Shown here: positions 53,998-63,153 of the stretch, piece after piece
Numbering within the stretch: position 1 is the stretch's first letter
Layout: every line of letters starts with the position of its first letter
Assembly (NCBI RefSeq): GCF_029392095.1
Contig: NZ_CP113930.1
Location: 186,001-250,000 of the forward strand
DNA length: 64,000 nucleotides
Source: Lactobacillus sp. ESL0700
GTDB taxonomy: Bacteria; Bacillota; Bacilli; Lactobacillales; Lactobacillaceae
Direction of reading: 5' to 3'
Notes under the pieces: model-generated
The model's input: the letters and a program-made list of their open reading frames with translations, nothing else
Told to the model about the DNA's origin: nothing
Database searches by the model: none
Made by a program: the position numbers and the translations under genes

Positions 53998-55276
53998 GAC
54001 AACGATTACTTTTTATAATGGTTTGACAACAATTGGCGGACCAATGATTGAGGTTGCTTATAACAAGTCGCATGTGCTGTTTGACTTAGGGGAAGTTTTT
54101 CGGCCAGAGTTAAACTTGCCCGATGAAAGTTACGCAACTTTAATTAAAAATCAGTTAATTGGGGATGTGCCAGACTTTTATGATCCACAACTAACAGGCA
54201 AGGCGATTAATCATGAACGTTGGGAGCATGCGGCTGCGTACATGTCGCACTTGCATCTTGACCACAGTAAGGCAATGAACTTTTTGGCACCAGAGATACC
54301 ACTTTACGCTGGACCGATTACTGCCAAAATGCTGCCGGCATTAAATGAATTGGGCGATTTTCTGCTGCCAGCTGCAGGGCATGCAGCTAATTACACGCGG
54401 CCGATTATTGCGGCGGAATATCGGCAGCCAATCGAGGTTGGCGACATTACCCTTGAAGTGTGGCCGAGTGATCATGATGCTTATGGGGCAACTGGCTTGA
54501 TTGTGACAACTCCTGATAAGAAGATTGCCTATACTGGCGATATTCGCTTGCATGGCTATCATCCCGACTGGGTGCACCAATTCTTAGCAGCTGCTAAGGG
54601 CAGTGATGTGCTCATCATTGAAGGCACTGGCGTTTCTTGGCCTGAAGAACAGCATGACCAAAATAGTGAAGAATTCACCGGTCCAAAGAATGAGCGGGAA
54701 TTAACGGAGCAGATTGTTGCACTTCAACGGGAAAATCCGGAGCGCCAGATGACTTTTAACACTTATTCAACTAATGTTGAACGCTTGTTAAGAATTATCA
54801 GTGATTCACCGCGGCAAGTTGTATTGCATGCGGCACGGGCACACTTGCTCAAAGAGAGTTTGGGCAAGGATTATCCATATTATTACTTGCCACAGGATGA
54901 AAAGTTTGCTGACTTACAACCAGAACTAGCAATTTCTTACCAAGAATTGTTAGCAGATAAGGGCAAATACTTGTGGCAGGCAGTAGCTGACTTTGACAAG
55001 TTGCAAGAAGGCGGCATTTATATTCACTCAAATGCAGAACCGTTAGGTGAGTTTGACCCTGCTTATCGGCCATTTGTTGAGCAATTTGCAGCAAAGAAGA
55101 TTGAGTTTAAGGCATTGCGCTGTTCTGGTCATGCGGATGTTAAAGAGCTCAAGGAAATTATTGCGGAGGTTCAGCCAGCAATGCTGATTCCGGTGCACAC
55201 ATTGCATCCGGAGCTGGAAGAGAACCCATTTGGAAAGCGGATTTTACCTGAGCGTAATCAAACAGTTACGCTTTAG
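53981..55276 (+). CDS. RNase J-like beta-CASP metallo-beta-lactamase hydrolase
   Basis: 431 residues. Metal-binding motifs: HLHLDHS (HxHxDH), DHDAYGATG, TGDIRLHG, RCSGHAD (motif B) and LIPVHTLHPE (motif C), all as in RNase J/CPSF-type beta-CASP enzymes. It lacks the long C-terminal domain of RNase J. It is encoded between the permeases and binding protein of an ABC importer, with a 17-base overlap, which is unusual. It could be a nuclease, or act on an imported phosphodiester; this cannot be told from sequence alone. Confidence 0.85.
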   Translation: MTLKDKTTITFYNGLTTIGGPMIEVAYNKSHVLFDLGEVFRPELNLPDESYATLIKNQLIGDVPDFYDPQLTGKAINHERWEHAAAYMSHLHLDHSKAMNFLAPEIPLYAGPITAKMLPALNELGDFLLPAAGHAANYTRPIIAAEYRQPIEVGDITLEVWPSDHDAYGATGLIVTTPDKKIAYTGDIRLHGYHPDWVHQFLAAAKGSDVLIIEGTGVSWPEEQHDQNSEEFTGPKNERELTEQIVALQRENPERQMTFNTYSTNVERLLRIISDSPRQVVLHAARAHLLKESLGKDYPYYYLPQDEKFADLQPELAISYQELLADKGKYLWQAVADFDKLQEGGIYIHSNAEPLGEFDPAYRPFVEQFAAKKIEFKALRCSGHADVKELKEIIAEVQPAMLIPVHTLHPELEENPFGKRILPERNQTVTL

Positions 55277-55321
55277 TGAATCAAAATTTATTGTTTAGTT
55301 TTATTTTGGGAGGTTTACCAA

Positions 55322-56629
55322 ATGAAGTTTAGTAGAAAACTAGCAGCGGCTTTTGCCACCGGTTTGGTGTTAATGGGGACAGCTGCATGTTCTAATGGTA
55401 GCAATTCTTCTTCTTCGTCATCAAGTACGGATAAGATTCCGACAAAGATTACCAAGAAGACCAATATTGTTTTCTGGCACGGAATGACTGGTGTTCAGCA
55501 GGCAACATTGAAGAAGCTGACACAGGAATTTGAGCAAAAGAACCCGAAGATTACAGTTAAGTTGGAAAATCAAGGTGCGTACAACGATTTACAAGCTAAG
55601 ATTAATTCAACATTGCAGTCACCAAATAACTTACCTACAATCACGCAGGCTTATCCAGATTGGTTGTACACGGCTTCAAAGAACAAGCTGCTGGTTGACT
55701 TAAAGCCATACATTAATAATAAAAATATTGGCTGGGGTTCAAGCAGTGCTTCTGACATTAAGCCAGCATTACTTTCCGGTGCACAAATAGGCGGCGTTCA
55801 ATACGGTATTCCATTCAATAAGTCGATTGAAACTTTGACCTACAATGCTGATATGTTCAAGAAGTATGGGATTAAAAAGGCACCAGCAACAATGGCAGAA
55901 TTGAAGCAAGATGCCGAAACAATTTACACTAAGAGTAAGCATAAGGTTGTTGGTGCTGGCTTTGACTCATTATCTAACTATTACGTTTTGGGGATGAAGA
56001 ATGAGGGCATTGACTTTTCAAGTAAAATTGACTTTGGCGGTGCTGCTTCTAAGAAAGTTATCAACTATTATGCCGATGGTATCAAGAAGGGCTACTTCAG
56101 AACTGCAGGTTCAGAGCATTACCTTTCAGGACCATTTGCTAACCAAAAAGTAGCAATGTATATCGGAACTTCTGCTGGTGAAGGCTTTGTTAAGCAAGGT
56201 GTAGGCAACAGATTTACTTATGATGTTGCTCCTCGTCCTGGTAAATACACAATGCAACAAGGGACAGACATTTACATGTTTAAGCATGCAAGTGCTGACC
56301 AAAAGGCTGCTGCCTTTCTCTTCATTAAGTTCTTGGTTTCAAAATCAAGCCAGCTTGAATGGGCTAATGCCACAGGTTACATTCCAGTTAACCAAAGTGT
56401 AGTTGACTCTAAGGCTTATAAGTCTAATAAGAAGATTAAGCTGCCAGCAAAATTGGAGAGTGCCATGAAGAACTTGTACAGTGTTCCCGTTGTTAAGGAC
56501 GCTGGTGCAGCTTATGGTCAGCTTAACCCAATCATGCAGAGTATCTACGCTGCTGCACAAAAGAAGCAGAGTACAGACAGTGCCATTAAGACTGGTAAGT
56601 CAAAATTTGACGCTGCATGGAAACAATAA
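55322..56629 (+). CDS. ABC importer substrate-binding lipoprotein (UgpB type)
   Basis: 435 residues with a lipoprotein signal peptide and lipobox MGTAACSNGS (acylated Cys23). The mature part begins with a Ser-rich linker and a family 1 extracellular solute-binding fold. WHGMTGVQQATLKKLTQEFEQKNP and GIPFNKSIETLTYNADMF resemble UgpB/glycerol-phosphate binders. It is the last gene of the operon, in contrast to most ABC operons, where it is first. Confidence 0.92.
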   Translation: MKFSRKLAAAFATGLVLMGTAACSNGSNSSSSSSSTDKIPTKITKKTNIVFWHGMTGVQQATLKKLTQEFEQKNPKITVKLENQGAYNDLQAKINSTLQSPNNLPTITQAYPDWLYTASKNKLLVDLKPYINNKNIGWGSSSASDIKPALLSGAQIGGVQYGIPFNKSIETLTYNADMFKKYGIKKAPATMAELKQDAETIYTKSKHKVVGAGFDSLSNYYVLGMKNEGIDFSSKIDFGGAASKKVINYYADGIKKGYFRTAGSEHYLSGPFANQKVAMYIGTSAGEGFVKQGVGNRFTYDVAPRPGKYTMQQGTDIYMFKHASADQKAAAFLFIKFLVSKSSQLEWANATGYIPVNQSVVDSKAYKSNKKIKLPAKLESAMKNLYSVPVVKDAGAAYGQLNPIMQSIYAAAQKKQSTDSAIKTGKSKFDAAWKQ

Positions 56630-56659
56630 AAACTAAACATTTATGTAATTATTTACAAT

Positions 56660-56698
56660 AAAAGGACCTATTCCAATTACGGAATAGGTCCTTTTTGT
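56660..56698. terminator. Terminator between binding protein and convergent lysR
   Basis: AAAAGGACCTATTCC / GGAATAGGTCCTTTT with loop AATTAC; the T tract continues into GTGATGG. Confidence 0.85.
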
Positions 56699-56708
56699 GA
56701 TGGAAAAA

Positions 56709-57620
56709 TTACCATTGTGACTTAGAAATGTTAATTGCCTGGGCAATGTACTTACTGACAATCGCAATTTCATCTTTCTTAGTCGAATTAACTGAAGATA
56801 AAATACCATATGACAATTTTTGCGGCGTAACTAGTGGTGTATAACGCAAATCCGAATCGCTTTTGTTATATAGGACACTAGGAACAATTCCGATGCCCAT
56901 CTTTGCTCGCACATACGCAACTAAAATGGATGAATCCGTTTCTTCTTTGAAGCTGATGTCATAATCACTACTTTGCAGACTGAATTTAAGACTTTCAACT
57001 GCGGGGAAATTATCGCTGCCATTCCATAGATAAATCTTGCGGCCGATCAGATCGCTGAATTTGATACTATCTTTCAGGTAAAGTCGGTCACCTTGGGCGA
57101 TTACTACGGAAAAACCTTTTTGAAATAGTTCAAGATAAACGGTTTCCTTTTTCTCACTAATAATATCTTTTTGAATAATTAATAAGTCGATGGTGTCATC
57201 GTTAATTAGGTTACTGAGGTCAAGTTTTTGGCCAGGATCGACAAAGACGGGGACCAGATCCAATTGGGTGTGGGAGTTAACCAATCTAAGTGCAATGGGC
57301 AGCCACTTTTTTTCAAAAGGTAAGTCAGTGTAGCCCATTTTTATTTTGCGCCGCTTAGTATTATTGCCTTGCTGCAAATTGCGAATGGTATCGCTAATTT
57401 CCGCTGCGGTCAGTGACATTTGGTTATAGAAGATTTTGCCTTTTTCTGTTAAAAAAATCTTGTGATAGCCGCGTTCAAAGAGCTTAATCTGTAATTCTTT
57501 TTCGAGGTTTTTAATGTTTTTGGAAACTGTCGATTGTGATAGGTACATTTCGTTAGCTGACTTAGTAAAGTTGAGATTTTTTGCCAAAGACAAAAAACAA
57601 CGTATTTGCGTAGAGTTCAT
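56709..57620 (-). CDS. LysR-family regulator divergent from MFS gene
   Basis: 303 residues. The N-terminal HTH (LAKNLNFTKSANEMYLSQSTVSKNIKNLEKEL) and a substrate-binding domain are visible. It is divergent from the MFS transporter gene across a 110-base gap with two direct repeats that may be its operator. It presumably activates MFS and flavoprotein expression in response to their substrate. Confidence 0.88.
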   Translation of the reverse strand: MNSTQIRCFLSLAKNLNFTKSANEMYLSQSTVSKNIKNLEKELQIKLFERGYHKIFLTEKGKIFYNQMSLTAAEISDTIRNLQQGNNTKRRKIKMGYTDLPFEKKWLPIALRLVNSHTQLDLVPVFVDPGQKLDLSNLINDDTIDLLIIQKDIISEKKETVYLELFQKGFSVVIAQGDRLYLKDSIKFSDLIGRKIYLWNGSDNFPAVESLKFSLQSSDYDISFKEETDSSILVAYVRAKMGIGIVPSVLYNKSDSDLRYTPLVTPQKLSYGILSSVNSTKKDEIAIVSKYIAQAINISKSQW

Positions 57621-57635
57621 TTAATACAATTCCAT

Positions 57636-57677
57636 TTCATCATAGTGCTATTCATTATTTAGTTCATCATAGCGCTA
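57636..57677. promoter_or_regulatory. Direct repeats, candidate LysR operator
   Basis: TTCATCATAGTGCTA (57636-57650) and TTCATCATAGCGCTA (57663-57677) differ by one base and are 27 bases apart. They lie in the lysR-MFS intergenic region. The second copy holds the palindrome TAGCGCTA. Confidence 0.55.
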
Positions 57678-57730
57678 ACATCAGTGTATTATCAAGTCAT
57701 ATTCAAAAGTATCAATGATGAGGTGATCAA

Positions 57731-58975
57731 ATGAGTAAGCAAAAAAGGAATATTAGACCTTGGGTAGTCATGTGCTGTATCGGATTGATTTCGGCAGCTT
57801 GCCTAGGATCAAGTATGGTATTGATGGGGTCATTTTTAGCGCCGTTAAGTCAAGCGTTACATACACCAATCTCAACGTTGTCATATTATTACACCGTATT
57901 AGTATTGGCGATGGCTGTAATGACACCAAACGTACCGAAAATTTTGGCAAAAGTTAATAATAAATTATTATTCGCAATTGCTAGTTTAGCAGTTGCCGTT
58001 AGTTTATTTTTAATGCCACACTTTACAGCGGTTTGGATGTTCTTTGTAATTGCCATTATTATCGGGGTTGCAATTTCATTTATGTCATTCACACCAGTTG
58101 GAATTTTAATTGATAACTGGTTTAGTGACCAAGCTGGATTTGCTATCGGCTTGTGCTGGGCAATCACGTCTGTCTTTCAAGGGATTATGAGTCCTGTATT
58201 GTCAGTTCTGATTACTAAATATGGCTGGCAACAGAGCATGACGATATTAGCAATTATCGTTGCGGTTTTGAGTATTCCATGTGCCTTATTTGGGATTAAC
58301 TTTACGCCTGAATTAGAAGGACGCAAGCCATATGGTTACAAGGAAGATGCGACTGATGACACTGAAGAAACTAGTGTAAAGCCGGTTTCTAATCACGAAT
58401 TATTTAAATCTGTCACATTTTGGTTATTGCTAGCAATCGTAATCTTGTTGCAATTCCCAGCTGTAATGAACCAAATGTTCCCAACTTATGCTGCTAGTGC
58501 AGGCTTTAGTGGCGAAGTTGGTGGCTTTATGGTAACGGCCGCAATGGTGTTTGATATTTTCCTTAATCCATTAGTTGGTTCAACTTGTGATAAGTATGGT
58601 GCCGAAAAAGCCAGTTTATTCTGGTTAGCAGTTTCTGTTGTTTCGTATATCTTACTAATTCTTGCAACTAACATGCACTCGGCTAACTTAGCAATTTTCA
58701 GTGCCGGAATTAATGATATTTTCTATGTCTATTTAGGAACAGGAATCACGACAATTGCAACGGCGGCATTAGGCAAACGTGCCTTTGCTAAAGGCTTTTC
58801 GTATGTTAACTCAATTGCTTTTCTGATTGGGGCTTTTGCAATGCCACTTAACAATTTAATTGCCGAAAAATTTGGCGGTTTTAACGCTGTTTATGTGTTC
58901 TTTGCTGTAATTGCAATACTTATTATGGTCTTGGTTGCCATAATTGCGAAAAAGCATTTTGAAACAGAAAGTTAG
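57731..58975 (+). CDS. MFS transporter (oxalate/formate antiporter-like)
   Basis: 414 residues with 12 helices, and a central charged loop. The organisation matches the OFA/monocarboxylate group of MFS transporters. An organic acid exchanged for its reduced product is one possibility. The flavoprotein gene follows 13 bases after the stop, so the two likely work together. RBS gaggtgat. Confidence 0.8.
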   Translation: MSKQKRNIRPWVVMCCIGLISAACLGSSMVLMGSFLAPLSQALHTPISTLSYYYTVLVLAMAVMTPNVPKILAKVNNKLLFAIASLAVAVSLFLMPHFTAVWMFFVIAIIIGVAISFMSFTPVGILIDNWFSDQAGFAIGLCWAITSVFQGIMSPVLSVLITKYGWQQSMTILAIIVAVLSIPCALFGINFTPELEGRKPYGYKEDATDDTEETSVKPVSNHELFKSVTFWLLLAIVILLQFPAVMNQMFPTYAASAGFSGEVGGFMVTAAMVFDIFLNPLVGSTCDKYGAEKASLFWLAVSVVSYILLILATNMHSANLAIFSAGINDIFYVYLGTGITTIATAALGKRAFAKGFSYVNSIAFLIGAFAMPLNNLIAEKFGGFNAVYVFFAVIAILIMVLVAIIAKKHFETES

Positions 58976-58988
58976 TTAAGGAGAAGAA

Positions 58989-60491
58989 ATGAAGAAAAAC
59001 GAATATGAAATTATTGTTGTTGGTGCCAGCAATGCCGGTGGAATGGCTGCCGCAGCTGCTGCCGAAAAAGGCGGCGACGTTTTAGTAATTGATAAGGCTG
59101 GTAGTGCCGGCTACTTATACAGAGAAACGATTGCTGCAATTCACAGTAAGGCACAAAAAAAGGCGGGCGTTGAAATTGACCGTAATGAATTAGTCAATTT
59201 TATTTCAACCTTTAACCAAGGCAATGTTGACCAGCGTTTATTAAATGTTTGGGCTGACAATAGCTCAGAAATGGTTGATTGGCTTGATGATGAAGTCTTG
59301 CAGCCTCATGGTGCCTATATCAAGGCAACACCTGACGCTCATTTTGAAACAGACCGTAATCGTGCTTTTCCAACAGGAAATGAAGCTACTGCTCCTGATG
59401 GTAAGTATTGGCAAATGGGCTATGGTAACTGGGTAATTGAAAAAGCTGAAAAATTGGGTGCCGAATTTTCCTGGTGGACAATGCTTGAAAGCCTAGTTGT
59501 CGAAAATGGTCGCGTAGTGGGTGTTGTTGTTAAAGACGTGAAGACTAAGAAGACAACAACTATTAGAGCAACTAAGGGCGTAATTTTGTGTACTGGTGGT
59601 TATGGTTCTAATGAAGCATTGATGCAGAAGTGGAATCCACTTGGCTTAAAGACCAATGTTTATACCGATGGCCAACGAGACGATGGTTCCGGTATTGTTG
59701 CCGCTGTGGAAATCGGTGCTGCTAAGGATGAAGAACCAGCTTCAATCGTCTTTAACCGTGGTGCTGTTCCTGTTGGTACTAAAACAGAAAACTTCTATGA
59801 AGTTGACTTAACTCCTCCAGATGATCCCGGATATTTGTGGCTTGGTTCCTACCCAATGTTGAAGGTTAACTTGAATGGTGAACGCTTCTTTAATGAAAGT
59901 GCCCCATACCAGTTCCAAATGAGTGCTGCTTCTAAACAACCTGGTTATCTTAGTGCCATGATTTGGACTGAAGAAACCATGACTGATGAAGCATTAAGAC
60001 AATATCATACTTTAGGTTGTTCACGCTTGGGCTTCCCTGGAATTTTCACAGGGGATGAGGCACGTAAAGAAGTTAATGACCGCTTGAAGGAAGGCTTAGT
60101 ACAAAAGGCTGACACGATTGAAGAATTAGCTGAAAAATTGGGTCTGCCAGTTGCTAATTTAACTAAGACAGTTGCACGCTACAATGAAATGGTAGCTCAA
60201 GGCCGCGACGATGACTTTGGCAAGGAAAGTTCACGTTTAGAGCCAGTTAATAAGGCGCCATATTACGGTGCAATTTTGGGTGGCCGGCTATTGGCAACTC
60301 TCGATGGCTTACGCATTAATACTAAGATGCAAGTTATTAGTAAGCAAGACAAGGTAATTCCTGGTCTTTACGCTGCTGGTAATTGTTCCGGTGGCTTCTT
60401 CTGGGGTGTCTATCCTGATCACATTCCTGGCCTAACAGTTAGTCACGCATTAACTTTTGGTCGTTTAGCTGGAAAGTATGCAGCAGAATAA
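58989..60491 (+). CDS. FAD-dependent fumarate-reductase-like flavoprotein (no FMN domain)
   Basis: 500 residues. The dinucleotide-binding fold starts IIVVGASNAGGMAAAAAAEKGG. The flavocytochrome c/fumarate reductase domain ends AAGNCSGGFFWGVYPDHIPGLT. It lacks the FMN_bind domain of the 23004-24830 flavoprotein. It probably reduces (or dehydrogenates) an unsaturated or oxo organic acid imported by the preceding MFS protein. RBS aaggagaag; the terminator is at 60503-60538. Confidence 0.85.
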   Translation: MKKNEYEIIVVGASNAGGMAAAAAAEKGGDVLVIDKAGSAGYLYRETIAAIHSKAQKKAGVEIDRNELVNFISTFNQGNVDQRLLNVWADNSSEMVDWLDDEVLQPHGAYIKATPDAHFETDRNRAFPTGNEATAPDGKYWQMGYGNWVIEKAEKLGAEFSWWTMLESLVVENGRVVGVVVKDVKTKKTTTIRATKGVILCTGGYGSNEALMQKWNPLGLKTNVYTDGQRDDGSGIVAAVEIGAAKDEEPASIVFNRGAVPVGTKTENFYEVDLTPPDDPGYLWLGSYPMLKVNLNGERFFNESAPYQFQMSAASKQPGYLSAMIWTEETMTDEALRQYHTLGCSRLGFPGIFTGDEARKEVNDRLKEGLVQKADTIEELAEKLGLPVANLTKTVARYNEMVAQGRDDDFGKESSRLEPVNKAPYYGAILGGRLLATLDGLRINTKMQVISKQDKVIPGLYAAGNCSGGFFWGVYPDHIPGLTVSHALTFGRLAGKYAAE

Positions 60492-60502
60492 TAATTCAGA
60501 TT

Positions 60503-60538
60503 AAAAAGGTCTGTTCCGTAATTGGAACAGACCTTTTT
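60503..60538. terminator. Terminator between flavoprotein and convergent tetR
   Basis: AAAAAGGTCTGTTCC / GGAACAGACCTTTTT with loop GTAATT; the T tract is followed by GTGATGG. The loop is the reverse complement of that in the 56660 hairpin, and the tail is the same. Confidence 0.85.
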
Positions 60539-60550
60539 GTGATGGGAAAA

Positions 60551-61135
60551 TTATTTAGTGAAAGCCACGTATGAACCGAATTGCAAACATTTACTGATAA
60601 TATCGGCAATTTCTTGTGCAGATGAATCTGGGCTTTCATAAAACCACCATTTAATAATTTGCATGGCTGATGCAGCGAATAAGTTTGCTTGCAATTTGTC
60701 ATATTTAGTACATTCTTGCTTGATTTTTAAGATATAGTCTTTAAATTTAGCAGCAAATGTTTCTTGCATCATGGTAAATACATCTAGTTCAAGGTGATCT
60801 GACCAGAGTGTCTTTAACCAACTCTTGTGATGCAGTAGCGGCAACAAGGCTTTGGGCAGTTGTTGCTGGTAACTGGTGAAGGGATTGCTATTTTGAGGAT
60901 TAAGAAAGGAAACATCAATGTATGCCGAAAATGCCTTAAGTGTTTCGCGCACCATCGTATCGCGTAGGTCATATTTATCATGATAATATTTGTAAAACGT
61001 TGATTTATTAATCATCATTGCATCTGTTAGATCGCGAATAGTTATTTTAGAAAAAGGTTTATCATTGATACATTTTGCAAAACCATTTTGAATAACTAAT
61101 TTGGTTTTGGTAACGCGAAGATCTTCTTTTGTCAT
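60551..61135 (-). CDS. TetR-family regulator
   Basis: About 194 residues from ATG 61135 (MTKEDLRVTKTK; a GTG at 61153 is also in frame). The N-terminal HTH reads ITIRDLTDAMMINKSTFYKYYHDKYDL, followed by a ligand domain. It is divergent from the bgl PTS operon; two inverted repeats in between are probable operators. It may regulate that operon, itself or the flavoprotein gene on the other side. Confidence 0.87.
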   Translation of the reverse strand: MTKEDLRVTKTKLVIQNGFAKCINDKPFSKITIRDLTDAMMINKSTFYKYYHDKYDLRDTMVRETLKAFSAYIDVSFLNPQNSNPFTSYQQQLPKALLPLLHHKSWLKTLWSDHLELDVFTMMQETFAAKFKDYILKIKQECTKYDKLQANLFAASAMQIIKWWFYESPDSSAQEIADIISKCLQFGSYVAFTK

Positions 61136-61197
61136 TGTTTTATCCAGCTTCACTACACACTTTTAATAAATAAATATACCATAATTTTTGCCCTAAA

Positions 61198-61241
61198 AGT
61201 TGAATAATCAACTAAAAACTACAAAAGGTTGTTTAACCAAC
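61198..61241. promoter_or_regulatory. Twin GTTG-N6-CAAC operator candidates
   Basis: AGTTGAATAATCAACT (61198-61213; 6-base arms) and GTTGTTTAACCAAC (61228-61241) both have the form GTTG-N6-CAAC. Centres are 29 bases apart, in the tetR-bglP intergenic region. Confidence 0.55.
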
Positions 61242-61267
61242 ACTTTATAAAAATCTTGTGATTTTTG

Positions 61268-61281
61268 TGAAAACGCAATCA
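61268..61281 (+). promoter_or_regulatory. Candidate cre before beta-glucoside PTS
   Basis: TGAAAACGCAATCA matches the cre consensus TGWAANCGNTNWCA except at position 10. It lies 32 bases before the gene start. Confidence 0.5.
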
Positions 61282-61312
61282 TGATAAATTATTTACAGAA
61301 AGAGAGGACGTT

Positions 61313-63151
61313 ATGGATTATCAAAAAATCGCTCAAAAAATCATGAATTTGTTGGGCAACAAAGAAAATATTGATCAAGCAACCCACTGTTCAACTAGGT
61401 TGCGAGTTAATGTTAATGATATTGATCAGGTAAACTTGTCAGCTATCACAGAAATTGATGGTGTAGTTGATGCGGTATATCAAGCTGGACAAGTGCAGGT
61501 TGTGATTGGTACTGATGTCGCAAAAGTATACGATGAATTTGTTAAATTATTGCCAGAGGACACGAATTCTAAAAATACAGTTTCTAAGGAAAAGAAAGGC
61601 ATTTTTTCACGACTAATTGAATTCATTGCTGGCAGTTTTACACCAATTTTGCCAGTAATTATTGGCGGAGGGTTATTAAAAGGCTTTATTGCAATTTTTG
61701 TTGCAATAAACGTATTGAATCCTAATAGCATGGATTATAAGCTTTTGTCTTTAATTGCTGATGCTAGTTTTCAGTTTTTGCCGGTATTGCTAGCCTACAC
61801 ATCTGCTAAAAAGCTTAAGGCTAATCCATTTATCGCTGTGACATTGGCAGGTGTATTATTGCACCCAACTTTTGCGGCAATGGTTGCTAGTGGTCATCCA
61901 CTGGCACTGTTTGGCTTGCCAATTCGAGCAGTTAACTATGGAGCCAGTGTTATTCCTATCTTGTTAATTGTTTATGTACAATCAAAAATTGAAAAATGGT
62001 TAAATAACTTGCTGCCCGCAACGGTAGCTATGTTTGTTACACCAACTGTATCAATTCTTGTTAATACAATTTTGGGCTTAATTATTTTAGGGCCAATTGG
62101 CGGTTATATTGGTGATTATTTAGGAATGGCAATTGCCTTCTTAAATCAAAATGTACCATGGCTTGCGCCAACAATTTTAGGTGCCTTTTCGCCACTAATC
62201 GTAATGATGGGTATGCATTATTCTCTATTTCCGATTGCATTACAATCAATTGCTAAGTTTGGTTATGATTCATTTTTTACACCATCAGGCTTAAGTGCCA
62301 ATATGGCTCAAGCAGGTGCCGGATTTGCAGTAGCTGTTAAAAATAAAAAGGCACGTTCAACAGCAATTTCAACGTCATTAACTGCATTACTAGGAATTAC
62401 GGAACCTGTATTGTATGGCGTCAACTTGAAATTTAAAAAGGCTTTAATAGCAGCAATAATTGGTGGTGCTTGCGGTGGATTGTATGCTGGCTTAACTTTT
62501 GTTACTTCAACTGCAATGGCCAGTCCTGGAGTTTTAGCAATCGCGCTGTTTGCAAAAACACCAATGAACTTACTTAATGCAGTAATTACCATGGTAATTG
62601 CTTTTGGTGTTTCTTTTGTAATTGGCTTGTTGTTGCTTAAGGACAATGATTTACAAAAAGAAAATTCACAAAGTGACAGTACAGAAAAAACTACGACATT
62701 AACCGCAATTACAGAAGGAGAAATCGTAGAATTAAAAAATGTTGCTGATCAAACATTTGCAAATGGTACTTTAGGTAACGGGATTGCTTTTAATAGTACA
62801 AATGGAGATATTTATGCACCTGTATCTGGCAAGGTAACAATGGTTTTTCCAACTAAGCATGCTTTAGGTATCACTACACCAGATGGTATTGAAATTTTAC
62901 TTCATTTGGGAATTAATACGGTTGAGTTACAAGGACAATACTTTACCAATTATGTTGATAAAGGAAGTTCTGTTAAGCAGGGACAAAAAATAGCACATTA
63001 TGATGTTGCTAAAGTTAAAGCTGCTGGTTATGACCCAATTGCAATAATGATTATCACTAATTCAGACAAGGTAGCTTCACAAAGTTTAGTTACTGAAAAA
63101 ACTACAGTTAAGCAAATGCAAGATGTCTTAAAAGTAAAAGTTAGGAGTTAA
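61313..63151 (+). CDS. bglP: Beta-glucoside PTS EIIBCA
   Basis: 612 residues. Domain order EIIB-EIIC-EIIA: phosphocysteine in THCSTRLRV near residue 26; EIIC with about ten helices (about 105-440); a linker; and an EIIA-Glc-type domain (about 475-612) with HLGINTVELQGQYF holding the phospho-His near residue 545. It imports and phosphorylates aryl- or alkyl-beta-glucosides. A GH1 phospho-glucosidase gene follows through one small gene. RBS gagagga. Confidence 0.93.
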   Translation: MDYQKIAQKIMNLLGNKENIDQATHCSTRLRVNVNDIDQVNLSAITEIDGVVDAVYQAGQVQVVIGTDVAKVYDEFVKLLPEDTNSKNTVSKEKKGIFSRLIEFIAGSFTPILPVIIGGGLLKGFIAIFVAINVLNPNSMDYKLLSLIADASFQFLPVLLAYTSAKKLKANPFIAVTLAGVLLHPTFAAMVASGHPLALFGLPIRAVNYGASVIPILLIVYVQSKIEKWLNNLLPATVAMFVTPTVSILVNTILGLIILGPIGGYIGDYLGMAIAFLNQNVPWLAPTILGAFSPLIVMMGMHYSLFPIALQSIAKFGYDSFFTPSGLSANMAQAGAGFAVAVKNKKARSTAISTSLTALLGITEPVLYGVNLKFKKALIAAIIGGACGGLYAGLTFVTSTAMASPGVLAIALFAKTPMNLLNAVITMVIAFGVSFVIGLLLLKDNDLQKENSQSDSTEKTTTLTAITEGEIVELKNVADQTFANGTLGNGIAFNSTNGDIYAPVSGKVTMVFPTKHALGITTPDGIEILLHLGINTVELQGQYFTNYVDKGSSVKQGQKIAHYDVAKVKAAGYDPIAIMIITNSDKVASQSLVTEKTTVKQMQDVLKVKVRS

Positions 63152-63153
63152 GA

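Noticed and set aside
60496..60702. Minus-strand ORF of 68 residues overlapping the tetR 3' end
   Set aside because: It runs through a terminator and a different frame of tetR; a shadow.
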